A stretch of 32,030 bases of DNA from Bacteroidetes bacterium UBA5697 (GTDB lineage Bacteria > Bacteroidota > Bacteroidia > B-17B0 > Aurantibacillaceae): contig DIHL01000006.1 in assembly GCA_002420145.1 (NCBI GenBank), positions 1 through 32,030 of the forward strand. The letters run 5' to 3'. Positions 23,179 to 32,030 of the stretch are shown piece after piece (position 1 is the stretch's first letter; each line of letters opens with the position of its first letter). A model generated the notes under the pieces. That model worked only from the letters and a program-made list of their open reading frames with translations, did not search any database and had not been told where the DNA came from. The position numbers and the translations under genes are program-made.

Positions 23179-24267
23179 TTAAACAAATTTATCGCCTTTT
23201 TGAACTTTAACGTCGTTTACAAAGTTTCTGATTTGTTGTTCATCTTGTTTTTTACAAACCATTAATACACCGTCAGATTCAACCACGATATAATCTTCTA
23301 AGCCTTGTAAAACAACTAACTTATCTTTAGGAACATGAACAATACAATTGTTGCAGCCATATTGAATAATGTTTTTTCCTACTAAGGCATTACTTCCTTT
23401 ATCATGTTTAATGTGAGTATACAAAGATCCCCAAGTCCCCAAATCACTCCAGCCAATAATAGAAGAACGAACGTATACATTTTTTGCTTTTTCCATAACA
23501 CTATAATCTATAGAGTCGTTTTTGCAAACATTGTAAGCTCTTGTGATAAATTCTTTTTCTTTGGGTGTGTTATAATATTCTTGGCCTTCTTTAAATAAAG
23601 TAGCTAATTCTGGGTCGTGTTTTTCAAAGGCAGAAATAATGCTTTTTGTACTCCAAATAAAAATCCCGCTATTCCATAAAAACTCACCAGTTTCAATAAA
23701 AAACTTAGCAGTTTCTAAGTCTGGTTTTTCTGTAAATGTTTTTACTTTATACATACGTTTATCCTTCTCTTCTATAGGAGAGTCGATAAATTGAATGTAC
23801 CCATAGCCTGTATCAGGACGGGAAGGCTTAATGCCTAGAGTAACCAAGCAATCTTCGCTTTTTGCTTTCGCAAAGCATGATTTGATAGCTTTAGTAAATG
23901 TATCTTCTTTTGTAATTAAATGATCGGAAGGAGCTACAACAGTAATCGCCTTTGGATTTAGTTTGTGAATTTTATAAGAAGCATAAGCAACGCAAGGTGC
24001 TGTGTTTTTCCGAGAAGGTTCTGTTAAAATATTTTCTTTAGGAAGTTCAGGTAATTGCTCTGAAACTAAGCCTTCATAAATATCACTTGTAACTACATAA
24101 ATATTTGATGGAGGACAAAGTTCTCTAAAACGATCAAATGTTTGTTGAATCAAAGTTCTACCAGTTCCTAGAATATCTAAAAATTGTTTAGGATGGGCTG
24201 TTGTGCTCATTGGCCAAAAACGCGTACCAACACCACCTGCCATTATAATACAGTACTGATTTTTCAT
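23179..24267 (-). CDS. manC: Mannose-1-phosphate guanylyltransferase
   Basis: This 362-residue nucleotidyltransferase makes GDP-mannose from mannose-1-phosphate and GTP. The pyrophosphorylase signature MAGGVGTRFWPMSTTAHPKQFLD (residues 9-31; GGxGTRxWPxS and PKQ) is complete. Further motifs are PSRKNTAPCVAYA, VVAPSDHLI (metal-binding Asp), GYGYIQF, FTEKPDLETA and EFLWNSGIFIWS. The length fits the monofunctional form without a fused isomerase domain. GDP-mannose would feed glycan synthesis, including the DPM1-like mannosyltransferase at 5503-6213. It lies 55 nt after the SpoIIE gene on the same strand; no clear promoter separates them. Confidence 0.93.
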   Translation of the reverse strand: MKNQYCIIMAGGVGTRFWPMSTTAHPKQFLDILGTGRTLIQQTFDRFRELCPPSNIYVVTSDIYEGLVSEQLPELPKENILTEPSRKNTAPCVAYASYKIHKLNPKAITVVAPSDHLITKEDTFTKAIKSCFAKAKSEDCLVTLGIKPSRPDTGYGYIQFIDSPIEEKDKRMYKVKTFTEKPDLETAKFFIETGEFLWNSGIFIWSTKSIISAFEKHDPELATLFKEGQEYYNTPKEKEFITRAYNVCKNDSIDYSVMEKAKNVYVRSSIIGWSDLGTWGSLYTHIKHDKGSNALVGKNIIQYGCNNCIVHVPKDKLVVLQGLEDYIVVESDGVLMVCKKQDEQQIRNFVNDVKVQKGDKFV

Positions 24268-24322
24268 AGAAATTAAAGCACTAATTTAAACAAAATAATG
24301 ACAGAAAAAATTAAAAAAACGG

Positions 24323-27300
24323 CTAGATTCTAACACCGATTACTAACACGTCGTCAATTTGTTCTGCATCTTGTTTCCAAGCCATAAAAGCTTCAGTCAA
24401 TTTTTGTTTTTGAGTATTCATAGGTAATTCAATGTTTTCTAGCAATACTTTTTGTAGATTAGTTAACATGAATTTTTTGCCTTTTGGTCCTCCAAACTGA
24501 TCAGCGTAACCATCACTAAATAAATAGAGAGTATCTCCTTTGTTTACTTTTACCACATGATTTTGGTAAACGCGAGTTTCTTCTAACTCTAAACCTCCAA
24601 TAGGGAATTTAGTAGCTTTGATAATTTCTAATTCGTAATTACGGTCTTTTCTATAAATCCATAAAGGGCGGTTAGCGCCAGCATATTGTATTTCGTTAGA
24701 GTTTTCGTTGAATGCACAAAGAGTAATATCCATCCCATCACGTCTTTCAAATTCCATGGCATTTTGGTTTAAGGCAATTTTCACTCCCTTATGTAATTCT
24801 AATAAGATTTCTCCAGGAACTGTGATTTTTTTCTCATTAACAATCTCGTTTAATAATGTATTTCCTACAATACTCATAAAGGCTCCTGGCACACCATGTC
24901 CTGTACAGTCTACAGCAGCAATAAATCTTGTATTCCCATTTTTTGCAAACCAATAAAAATCGCCACTTACAATATCTTTTGGCATGTATAATACAAAGCT
25001 ATTATTGAATAGGTTGCCTATTTCATTTAAGCTAGGTAATAATGCTTCCTGAATGTTTTTAGCGTATTTAATACTATCCGTAATTTCAATGTTTTTGTGC
25101 TCAATAATTGTTTTTTGCTGAATCACTTCTTTATTGATACTTTCTACTTTTTCTTTTTCTTCGCGTAATTCATGTGTTCTTTCATCAACTGTTTTTTCTA
25201 ATTTTTGTTTATCAGCAATTAATTTTTTGGTATGCATAAAATTGTATAGCCAAATACCGCTAATTAAAAGAATAACTGATAATGTGTAAAACCACCATGT
25301 TTTATACCAAGGTGGAGAAATAGTAAATTCATAGCTTACAGGTTGTTGGTTCCATAAGCCATCATTATTCATTGCTTTTACCAAAAACTTATATTTGCCA
25401 GGTGGTAATGAAGAGTAGGTGGCTTCTGTTTTTGAAGTAGCGGGAGTCCAATCGTTGTCTAAGCCTTCTAATTTGTATTGGTACATTACCTTTTCTGGAG
25501 CAATTAAACTGACTCCAATAAATTGAAAGGTAATGTGATTTTTGTTGAAAGGTAGGATTAAATCTTTTGGTAAAACTGATGTTGAGTCAACTCCTTGAGC
25601 ATATTTTAAAATGTTCTCTTGCCCAAAAAATAATTTAACAGCATTAATGCTAGTAATGGCTTCTTGACTATTTATCTTATCTAATTTAGGATTATAGATT
25701 TCTAAACCACTGATTGTTCCAATTAAAAATTTACCGTCTTTACATTTAAAGCTAGCATTTGAGTTAGATTCAATATCTAATAAGCCATCACCTTTACCAA
25801 AGTGTTTAATCGTGATTTTTTTGTTGTAATAATCATTCATGTCAACAAAATCAATACCTGTGTTTAATCCTACGATTAAACGATTTTGGTCATCTGTCTG
25901 CAGAAAGTTAATATAGTTTGACGATAAGCCATTTTTTTGAGAGATTTTAGTAAATGTATTATAATCATAATGAAAGATTCCGTCTTCTGAGCCAAACCAT
26001 AAATTTTTATGATTATCCATGATGGCACAAGCAACTCTTCCTGATAAAAAATTATTTTTGTCGTTGAATAGTGATGCACTTTTTCCATCATATTTTATTA
26101 AACCAAAACTTGTTCCTATCCACATTTTTCCTTTAGAATCTTCAACAGTACAGAAAACCAAAAACTCTTGCCCTTCCTTTTTTAGTTTATTTACAGCATG
26201 TACATCTGAGATGATAGAGTTTTTGTAAATGTATAATCCATCGGTAGTTCCTATCCAAATGTTTTTATGACTGTCTTCATATAATGATAAAATGTATTTA
26301 TATCTAAAATTAAAATCAGTAATGGTTTTAAATTGTTCGTTTTCGTAAATGCATAATCCTTCTTTAGTGCCGAAAAATATTCGTCCATCTACTAAAGGTA
26401 AAATTGCATTAATGCCATTATCAGGCAAGTCGTTTGGCTTTTTGGGGTTTAGTGTGTAGTTAGTTAAAGTACTACCATCAATTTTCATTAAACCATTGTT
26501 TTTTAATGCTACCCAATATCTTCCTTTAGTATCTTGTGCAACAGTATTTACATAATTTTCTGGTAATCCATTTTGCTGAGAATAGTAAACAAATTTATCG
26601 TTATGGTATTTATAAATACCTCCTCCATCGGTACCAATCCAAAGGTTATTTTCTCTATCTTTAAATAAGCATTGAATAGGATTGTTTGTTAAACCATTGT
26701 TTAAATTGTATTTAGCTGTTGCTTTCTTGGTTTTAAAATCATATTTAATAATCCCTTCAGATTGTGTTCCGAAATAAAATTCTGTTCCTGAGTTTGCCAA
26801 AATGCAGCTATAAGAAATGTTTCTGTTTGATGGTATTTCATTAACTTCAGTTATATTAAATTTATTGTCAATATTATTTAATCCTTTTTGTGTTCCAATT
26901 AAAATGTCTCCATTTGCTTTTTGATTAATAGAAAATACAAAGTCCCACATCAATCCTCTGGATGAATTGAAATGCTTGAATTCTTTAGTTTGGGAATTGT
27001 AAAAAATAACGCCGTTTTGCATTGTTCCAAACCAAATGTTTTTTGAAGCATCAATAAAAATGGTATAAACAGAACTGTTATTTAATATAGAGTCAGAATT
27101 AAAATGACTTATCTTATTGTTTTCGTAAATGTAAATTCCCTCAACAGTTCCTATCCAAACTTTTGCTTCGTCTCGTAAAAGTTTAAAAATATAAGTGCTT
27201 TTTAACCCTTGCCTTTCATTAAAGGTTTTAAATGTGTTGCCGTTATAAACACTTAATCCTTTTGCTGTTCCAAACATGATCTCGTTTTTTGAGTTATCTG

Positions 27301-27562
27301 TAATGGAGTATACAACATTATTGACTAACCCGTCATTTTCGGTAATAGTAGTAAATTTGTTTCCATCAAACTTTCCTACACCACCACTGTTGGTGCCAAA
27401 CCACATGTTGCCTCTAATATCTTGAAATATAGATAGTACTTGAGATTGAGGAATTCCTTGCTCCGTATTATAATTTTTGAAATTATAGGTTTGAGCAAAA
27501 TAGTGACATCCTATAAATAATAGAATGAAAAATAGAAAGCTGTATTTTTTATGAAATAACAT
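24323..27562 (-). CDS. Sensor protein: Reg_prop beta-propeller, Y_Y_Y, TM and SpoIIE phosphatase
   Basis: This is a 1079-residue signalling protein. A signal peptide (about 1-23) leads a long periplasmic region of repeated two-component-regulator propeller blades (NMWFGTNSGGVGKFDGNKF-type units, about 30-650). A Y_Y_Y domain follows (near 690-750; YQYKLEGLDNDWTPA). A transmembrane helix (about 757-775) and a coiled coil (about 783-835) connect to a cytoplasmic SpoIIE/PP2C phosphatase domain (855-1079). Its metal-binding Asp residues are all present in VSGDFYW, DCTGHGVPG, FSDGYADQ and IDDVLV. This design replaces the histidine kinase of hybrid sensors with a Ser/Thr phosphatase, probably acting on an anti-sigma-factor antagonist. 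No such partner is in the window. A -7 box lies 10 nt before the start, overlapping a terminator region. Confidence 0.9.
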   Translation of the reverse strand: MLFHKKYSFLFFILLFIGCHYFAQTYNFKNYNTEQGIPQSQVLSIFQDIRGNMWFGTNSGGVGKFDGNKFTTITENDGLVNNVVYSITDNSKNEIMFGTAKGLSVYNGNTFKTFNERQGLKSTYIFKLLRDEAKVWIGTVEGIYIYENNKISHFNSDSILNNSSVYTIFIDASKNIWFGTMQNGVIFYNSQTKEFKHFNSSRGLMWDFVFSINQKANGDILIGTQKGLNNIDNKFNITEVNEIPSNRNISYSCILANSGTEFYFGTQSEGIIKYDFKTKKATAKYNLNNGLTNNPIQCLFKDRENNLWIGTDGGGIYKYHNDKFVYYSQQNGLPENYVNTVAQDTKGRYWVALKNNGLMKIDGSTLTNYTLNPKKPNDLPDNGINAILPLVDGRIFFGTKEGLCIYENEQFKTITDFNFRYKYILSLYEDSHKNIWIGTTDGLYIYKNSIISDVHAVNKLKKEGQEFLVFCTVEDSKGKMWIGTSFGLIKYDGKSASLFNDKNNFLSGRVACAIMDNHKNLWFGSEDGIFHYDYNTFTKISQKNGLSSNYINFLQTDDQNRLIVGLNTGIDFVDMNDYYNKKITIKHFGKGDGLLDIESNSNASFKCKDGKFLIGTISGLEIYNPKLDKINSQEAITSINAVKLFFGQENILKYAQGVDSTSVLPKDLILPFNKNHITFQFIGVSLIAPEKVMYQYKLEGLDNDWTPATSKTEATYSSLPPGKYKFLVKAMNNDGLWNQQPVSYEFTISPPWYKTWWFYTLSVILLISGIWLYNFMHTKKLIADKQKLEKTVDERTHELREEKEKVESINKEVIQQKTIIEHKNIEITDSIKYAKNIQEALLPSLNEIGNLFNNSFVLYMPKDIVSGDFYWFAKNGNTRFIAAVDCTGHGVPGAFMSIVGNTLLNEIVNEKKITVPGEILLELHKGVKIALNQNAMEFERRDGMDITLCAFNENSNEIQYAGANRPLWIYRKDRNYELEIIKATKFPIGGLELEETRVYQNHVVKVNKGDTLYLFSDGYADQFGGPKGKKFMLTNLQKVLLENIELPMNTQKQKLTEAFMAWKQDAEQIDDVLVIGVRI

Positions 27563-27572
27563 TTTTGCTTTT

Positions 27573-27580
27573 CAAATATA
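27573..27580 (-). promoter_or_regulatory. -7 box (TATATTTG) for the SpoIIE gene
   Basis: TATATTTG on the minus strand lies 10 nt before the ATG. The expected -33 position (27600-27603) falls in the centre of the bidirectional terminator palindrome, and no TTTG is there. A leader of only a few bases is expected. Confidence 0.5.
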
Positions 27581-27582
27581 AT

Positions 27583-27618
27583 AAAAAAGCCAACTGTTAG
27601 CTAACAGTTGGCTTTTTT
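27583..27618. terminator. Perfect bidirectional terminator
   Basis: AAAAAAGCCAACTGTTAG (27583-27600) and its exact complement (27601-27618) form a 36-bp perfect palindrome with A/T runs at both ends. It terminates the leftward type IX-secreted protein gene, 18 nt after its stop, and lies 20 nt before the SpoIIE start. Confidence 0.93.
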
Positions 27619-27635
27619 GAATTAATTATTGTTGA

Positions 27636-30600
27636 TTAATTACTCACAGATATTTTGATAGTGTTTTCTACACCATCTATATTCATCTTTAAGAAGTATA
27701 ATCCAGATTTTAATTCATCCAATGACCATGTGTTTTTGTATGTGTCAGCGGTTTGTTTTGTTTCTGGTAACAATACTTTTACTTCTTTACCCAAAATATC
27801 ATATAACTCTATTTTTACAGACGAATTGTTTTGCAGGTTATATTGAATGGTTAAATAATTAGTAGCTGGATTTGGATAAACCTTAATCTTGTGTTCGTCA
27901 ACTATTATCTCATTTATTCCAACATTTGTTGCATAAACTGGATTAATTTGAATAGAATCTACTGTAAAGTCTAAATTTTGGAACACAGTATCTACAGCCG
28001 TAATTTTAACATGATAAGTGTTATTAGTATCCAATCCTGTAATATCTACTAAAATAAAATAATCACCAATAGGTAAACCTGTTAACGTATATGTTCCATG
28101 AGCCGAAGAAGCAGTGTCTGGTTCTGTAATTGTTTGAGTGAACATTTGTCCACCAGGGTTTCTTCCTCCTTTTACCACAATTCCTCCAATTGGATTACCT
28201 GGTACCATAGGTTTGAAAGGATTTGAATTTGTTGGGCCAACTGATGGTCTTTGCCCAAAACCTACAGTTTGTGTAATAATACCAGATAAAACTCCGGGTC
28301 CAGGTGTTGTTGTTGCTGATGGTAAAGCTTTTACCTGAATATTTTGAATATCATTATTTGCGCATCCATGGACTATTTGCTTAGCTGTTTTCCAGTTAAC
28401 AGCAGAATCGCCATAAGCAATTTGTAAACTCAATAAATTTGGAATAGCTTTTACAATATAAATACCCGAATTAAATGAAGTAAAGTTATAATCGCCAGCT
28501 GCACCAATATTTTGACCAGCCACTGAGTCAAATTGAGTAAAGAATGGTTCGTACTTATATAAAATCACTCTTCCTGCTACTGGGGTTCCAGTATTTGGGA
28601 AAACTGTTACTGTACCCGAAATATTGGTTGAAGGCTTAACAGTAACTACAACTGTATCAGAATTAAGAACAACACTTGAGTTACACATAATTTCACAGAA
28701 GTAAGATGTTGTAATAGTTGGTGTCACTACAAATTTAGGATTTGATAAAACTGAGCCCTCGTTTGTATAAGCTCCACCTGTAGATGACTTCCATTGAAAG
28801 GTAATACCTGAAACTACCGGGAAACTAAACGCTAAATTTAAGGTGTCTGCTGCTGCATAACATACAGTGTTTGTTCCAATAGCAGAGATTGCTGGAGGGA
28901 AATTTATGGTACTACAGTTTTGTTGTAAAATAGTTACCATATAATCTTCTGTTTCTCCTTCGCTAGGAAGTGGCATTAAAGATTTTCCTGCATTACCTCC
29001 AGCGGCGCACGGCTCATTATTATAAAAACTATAATTGATATTATTTCTAACTCTCATTCTTGTATTACCTAATAAAGCATTGCTAGGTATAGCAATTGCA
29101 CCATATATAGTAGAATCTCCTAATCCTGAAACGGAACCTATATTACAATATTCAGTTGTGTCAAATGAACCATTTTGGTTAAAATCAATCCAAACTGATG
29201 TGAAATTATTGAAATCATCACCCACCTTCACTTCAATAGAATAAGTTTGTGCAATATTTAATGAAACTGTGGGAACGCTTCCAGAATAGTCGATATATCC
29301 ATTAGCGCTACATGAAGAAGAATTGTTTAAAGTATTAAGTAACACATTTGTGATTTGAGTAGAATAACTACAATCAGAGGGAGGAGGTATGCAATAGCAA
29401 TTTGTAACGGCATTTTGATTTACATAAATAGATGTTGAATTTGCAGATAAAGAGCTTGTAGTGCAAGTAGTAACACATCTGTAATAAGTTGCCACACTTT
29501 GACTTGTTACTGTATAAGGCACATTTGTTTGACTTGACGTTAAATTTGTCCACGAAATATTATCTAAAGATGATTGCCATTGATAAGCAATGTTACTTGC
29601 GATGCTATTTCCTGTTAAATCTAATGTAAAAGGTGTGTTGTTGCAAACTAATGTTGAAGTAGAAATTGCATTACCAGCATTTGGCGTTCCAGAACAACCA
29701 ACAACTGGAGTAATTAAAATACTATAATCAATAACCTGTCCATCAGACGAAGAATTAAAGCATGGATTTAAAACAGGAGGAGTGCTGCTCCATGTAGATT
29801 CCATTACAATTCGCATTCTCGTATTACCACCAATTGCTGTGTAAGGAACATTTACAGTTGTTGTTAAATTCCCAACAGTATTAGTTCCTGCATATGTGTA
29901 TTCATTTGTGCTAAAAAAACCATCTTGGTTAAAGTCAATCCATAAGCCAACATATCCATTTCCTGATTGTGCGTTTATGTCAATTGAAATAGTGTAGCTT
30001 TGATTGGCAGTTAGAGGAACTGGTGTTAAAGTGCTGCTATTTGTATATCCATTTGTTGTATTACAAACAGGAGCATCATTTAATGTTTCAAATAAAATTG
30101 TTGTAAAAGAACTACTTCCACAGTTTATACTTTGGGGTTCACAGTAACATGCTGTTGGGAGATTTTGATTAACAATAACTGGAGTAGAAGTACTAGATAA
30201 TGCAGAGTTCGTACAGGTTGAAATACATCTATAATAAGTTGCAACACTTTGTGAGCTAATAGAATAAGGAATTGTACTTTGAGGAGCTCCTAAATTAGAC
30301 CAAACGGTTCCATTTAAAGAAGTTTGCCATTGATACTGAATACCACTTGAAATACTATTATTAGTTAAGTTAAGAACGTATGGCACATTTTCGCAAACAA
30401 TTGTTTTACTTGAAACAGTAGTTGCAACACTCGGTGTTCCCGAACAAACTGGAGCAGCGGTTAAATTTACTTTATAATCTAAGATTTGACCATAGAAGGA
30501 CCCATTGTTATTATTACAAGGATCAAGCACAGTGAATGCATCTGCGTAACTTGCATCCACTTTTATTCTCATTCTTACTGAGCCACTTGAAATATTTATA

Positions 30601-31832
30601 GGAACCGCTATTTGGTTTGAGTAAATTTGAGAACCTCCAAAACCTAACGTGGTAAATTCAGATGTTTCAAATAGTCCATTTTGATTAAAGTCAATCCATG
30701 CACCAGCGGCCATGCTACCACCATTATTGCTGTTAGCAATGTTTGCTTGTAGCGAATAGGTTAGACCTGCATTTAAATTAATCACTGTAAATGCACTTCC
30801 TGTAGAATCAGAATAACCGTTGAAATCACAATTGCTTGGTTGAAATACAACGTTAGCAATGGAGAAGTCCATAACCTTATCTCCAGTACAATCCAGAGCA
30901 TAACTTGGCATGCAATAGCAGTTAATTAAAGGATTATAATTAACAGTAACAGGAGTTGATGTATTTGATTGAGAAGAGGCCGTACATGTTATAATACATC
31001 TATAATAAGTTGTATCTGTAATGCTATTAACAGTATAATATTTTGAATAAGAAGCAGTACCAAAATTATTCCAAATACTTCCATCCGCAGATGATTGCCA
31101 TTGGTATAATAAACCAGAAGCAAAATCGCCACCTAATAAATTTAAATTAAAGGAAGTGTTGTTACAAACTAATATGCTACTTGATGAAGCAAAGCCTGGA
31201 GTTGGAGTACCTACACATAATGGTAATGATGGAAATTCAATTTGAATTTGCGGTTTGAAACTATAATTTGCATTATTTGTAGAAATCCCACATTGACTAA
31301 AACTATCGTCTCTTATCGATTGGTAATGACTTGTGCCTGAAGAATACCCAAACGTATAAACTTGTCCTGTTGTTGTGTAGTTAGGGACTTGATCAAAACA
31401 AACATCTACGAGTAAATTACTTGTTCCATCCCAAGTAAAAGAATTAGTTAAAGTTAATAAATCAAAATCACCAGCAGTTGGAGAATATGAAGGAGATGTG
31501 TAAACAGTAGTTATACCAGTTGTGTCATAAACCGATAAATCATTATTTAATGTGTTTTTTAATTTTATAGTAAAATTAGGAAGTCCATAGGTTGTTGTTC
31601 CGAATATATTGAACCCGAGTTTTGTGATTAAACCCGAGCCTATATATCCAGCGGCATTAATTTCGGCTGGGGTATATAAAATTTGGCAATGGTGTGAACG
31701 GTAATAAATATTTATTGGAGAAGACTCATTATCTGCAGTATAAGAATTCCCACTCCCAATGTTAATTAACGTTTGTGATTTTAGATTTATAAAACCCAGA
31801 AAACAAATTAAAACTAATAGACTTTTTTTCAT
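27636..31832 (-). CDS. Large secreted modular protein with GEVED modules and T9SS sorting domain
   Basis: This is a 1398-residue extracellular or surface protein. A signal peptide (about 1-20) is followed by a BACON/PKD-like N-terminal region (21-205). Three tandem modules of about 250 residues come next, each an Ig-like unit (YQWQSS...YYRC) and a GEVED unit (GxWIDFNQNGxF...RMR). A fourth Ig-like unit spans about 972-1066. A carboxypeptidase-regulatory-like beta-sandwich follows near 1070-1150 (ISGTVTVFPNTGTPVAGRVI). The C-terminus (about 1318-1398) is a type IX secretion sorting domain: VYPNPATNYLTIQYN, ELYDILGKEV, LKSGLYFLKM. The third GEVED has the canonical EGETEDY motif; the first two are degenerate (GQILDY, GQVIDY). 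Adhesion or surface binding is likely, but no ligand can be named. Confidence 0.9.
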   Translation of the reverse strand: MKKSLLVLICFLGFINLKSQTLINIGSGNSYTADNESSPINIYYRSHHCQILYTPAEINAAGYIGSGLITKLGFNIFGTTTYGLPNFTIKLKNTLNNDLSVYDTTGITTVYTSPSYSPTAGDFDLLTLTNSFTWDGTSNLLVDVCFDQVPNYTTTGQVYTFGYSSGTSHYQSIRDDSFSQCGISTNNANYSFKPQIQIEFPSLPLCVGTPTPGFASSSSILVCNNTSFNLNLLGGDFASGLLYQWQSSADGSIWNNFGTASYSKYYTVNSITDTTYYRCIITCTASSQSNTSTPVTVNYNPLINCYCMPSYALDCTGDKVMDFSIANVVFQPSNCDFNGYSDSTGSAFTVINLNAGLTYSLQANIANSNNGGSMAAGAWIDFNQNGLFETSEFTTLGFGGSQIYSNQIAVPINISSGSVRMRIKVDASYADAFTVLDPCNNNNGSFYGQILDYKVNLTAAPVCSGTPSVATTVSSKTIVCENVPYVLNLTNNSISSGIQYQWQTSLNGTVWSNLGAPQSTIPYSISSQSVATYYRCISTCTNSALSSTSTPVIVNQNLPTACYCEPQSINCGSSSFTTILFETLNDAPVCNTTNGYTNSSTLTPVPLTANQSYTISIDINAQSGNGYVGLWIDFNQDGFFSTNEYTYAGTNTVGNLTTTVNVPYTAIGGNTRMRIVMESTWSSTPPVLNPCFNSSSDGQVIDYSILITPVVGCSGTPNAGNAISTSTLVCNNTPFTLDLTGNSIASNIAYQWQSSLDNISWTNLTSSQTNVPYTVTSQSVATYYRCVTTCTTSSLSANSTSIYVNQNAVTNCYCIPPPSDCSYSTQITNVLLNTLNNSSSCSANGYIDYSGSVPTVSLNIAQTYSIEVKVGDDFNNFTSVWIDFNQNGSFDTTEYCNIGSVSGLGDSTIYGAIAIPSNALLGNTRMRVRNNINYSFYNNEPCAAGGNAGKSLMPLPSEGETEDYMVTILQQNCSTINFPPAISAIGTNTVCYAAADTLNLAFSFPVVSGITFQWKSSTGGAYTNEGSVLSNPKFVVTPTITTSYFCEIMCNSSVVLNSDTVVVTVKPSTNISGTVTVFPNTGTPVAGRVILYKYEPFFTQFDSVAGQNIGAAGDYNFTSFNSGIYIVKAIPNLLSLQIAYGDSAVNWKTAKQIVHGCANNDIQNIQVKALPSATTTPGPGVLSGIITQTVGFGQRPSVGPTNSNPFKPMVPGNPIGGIVVKGGRNPGGQMFTQTITEPDTASSAHGTYTLTGLPIGDYFILVDITGLDTNNTYHVKITAVDTVFQNLDFTVDSIQINPVYATNVGINEIIVDEHKIKVYPNPATNYLTIQYNLQNNSSVKIELYDILGKEVKVLLPETKQTADTYKNTWSLDELKSGLYFLKMNIDGVENTIKISVSN
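28923..31217 (-). repeat. Three tandem Ig-like/GEVED modules within the secreted protein gene
   Basis: Modules cover residues 206-458 (31217-30459), 462-708 (30449-29709) and 712-970 (29699-28923). Conserved marks are CxGTP, YQWQSS, YYRC, CYC, WIDFNQxGxF and RMR. The protein-level similarity is clear while the DNA has diverged, so the duplication is old. Confidence 0.8.
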
Positions 31833-31897
31833 GCTTTTTTTATTTCTAATTTTAAGACGCTAAAATATATAAAATTATTTGATTTTATGTTAAGGAA

Positions 31898-31949
31898 TTG
31901 TCGATTTGTTTATTGAAAATAACGATAATCTGTCTTTTTTAGTCGACAA
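31898..31949. promoter_or_regulatory. Separated inverted repeat upstream of the secreted protein gene
   Basis: TTGTCGA (31898-31904) and TCGACAA (31943-31949) are perfect complements 38 bases apart, 66 nt and more upstream of the start codon. This could be a paired regulator site. Only a weak -7 match (TATATTTT on the minus strand) lies closer to the gene. Confidence 0.3.
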
Positions 31950-31989
31950 ATAACTACGTGTTTAATGTCTACAAAAAATAGGGATAATT

Positions 31990-32027
31990 AAAAATCCCAG
32001 ATTATGTTTTCATAATCTGGGATTTTT
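31990..32027. terminator. Bidirectional terminator at the window end
   Basis: AAAAATCCCAGATTATG (31990-32006) and its exact complement (32011-32027) form a perfect 17-bp stem over TTTT, with A/T runs on both sides. No rightward gene precedes it, so it most likely ends a leftward gene beyond the window. Confidence 0.9.
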
Positions 32028-32030
32028 AAT

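Noticed and set aside
28923..31217. Tandem repeats as a possible CRISPR-like or recent DNA duplication
   Set aside because: The repeat exists at the protein level with a period of about 750 bases and diverged DNA; it encodes domains.

Overview
The window comes from the chromosome of an AT-rich member of the Bacteroidota, most likely a flavobacteria- or sphingobacteria-like lineage. This rests on a C-terminal type IX secretion sorting domain, a Reg_prop/Y_Y_Y/SpoIIE sensor protein, the gene order rpmB-rpmG-DUF4295-ftsY, a 2TM-domain protein, promoters of the form TTTG-N19-TAnnTTTG, and an almost complete lack of Shine-Dalgarno sequences. I see no tRNA, rRNA, CRISPR array or classical insertion sequence.

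Layout. 1-5.5 kb: a tripartite RND efflux operon (adaptor, pump, TolC-like channel) on the + strand. 5.5-8.1 kb: a dolichol-phosphate-mannose-type glycosyltransferase on the - strand, then rlpA-like and dihydroorotase genes on the + strand. 8.2-12 kb: a 1254-residue secreted TraB/GumN (TIKI-like) protein. 12-13.9 kb: L28, L33, DUF4295 and FtsY, reading leftward. 14-16 kb: a DEAD-box RNA helicase with an RGG tail and a structured leader. 16.2-17.2 kb: a TPR-like and a 2TM protein. 17.2-19.5 kb: a leftward operon of a DoxX/thioredoxin-like membrane protein, a very small membrane protein and an ABC ATPase. 19.7-20.6 kb: a LexA-like XRE/S24 repressor with palindromes over its promoter. 20.65-21.05 kb: a GIY-YIG element (below). 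21-24.3 kb: GNAT, CoA-binding, MFS and mannose-1-phosphate guanylyltransferase genes. 24.3-31.8 kb: a SpoIIE sensor phosphatase and a large modular secreted protein.

The most interesting feature is a pair of related elements. At 20650-21047 a 99-residue GIY-YIG nuclease gene fills the space between two inverted terminal arms, each a REP-like hairpin. At 8086-8190 lies a 105-bp element with the same left and right ends, the same subterminal bases and no gene, which looks like an internally deleted, non-autonomous copy. The short copy is flanked by imperfect direct repeats of about 29 bp, one being the last codons of the dihydroorotase gene. The long copy supplies the last residues and stop codon of the GNAT gene. 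The layout recalls REPIN/RAYT systems, with a GIY-YIG nuclease in place of the tyrosine HUH transposase. Mobility and dependence on the nuclease are inferences. A second, unrelated short palindrome family (5463-5487 and 23146-23170) has a conserved core and covarying arms.

Functional links: ManC makes GDP-mannose, the expected donor for the polyprenol-phosphate mannosyltransferase at 5.5 kb. Ribosomal proteins, FtsY and the helicase form a translation/secretion neighbourhood. Several genes start only 3-10 nt after a -7 box, which suggests leaderless or nearly leaderless mRNAs. No gap between genes exceeds 300 bp; the largest, 15920-16211, holds the helicase leader and two divergent promoters.
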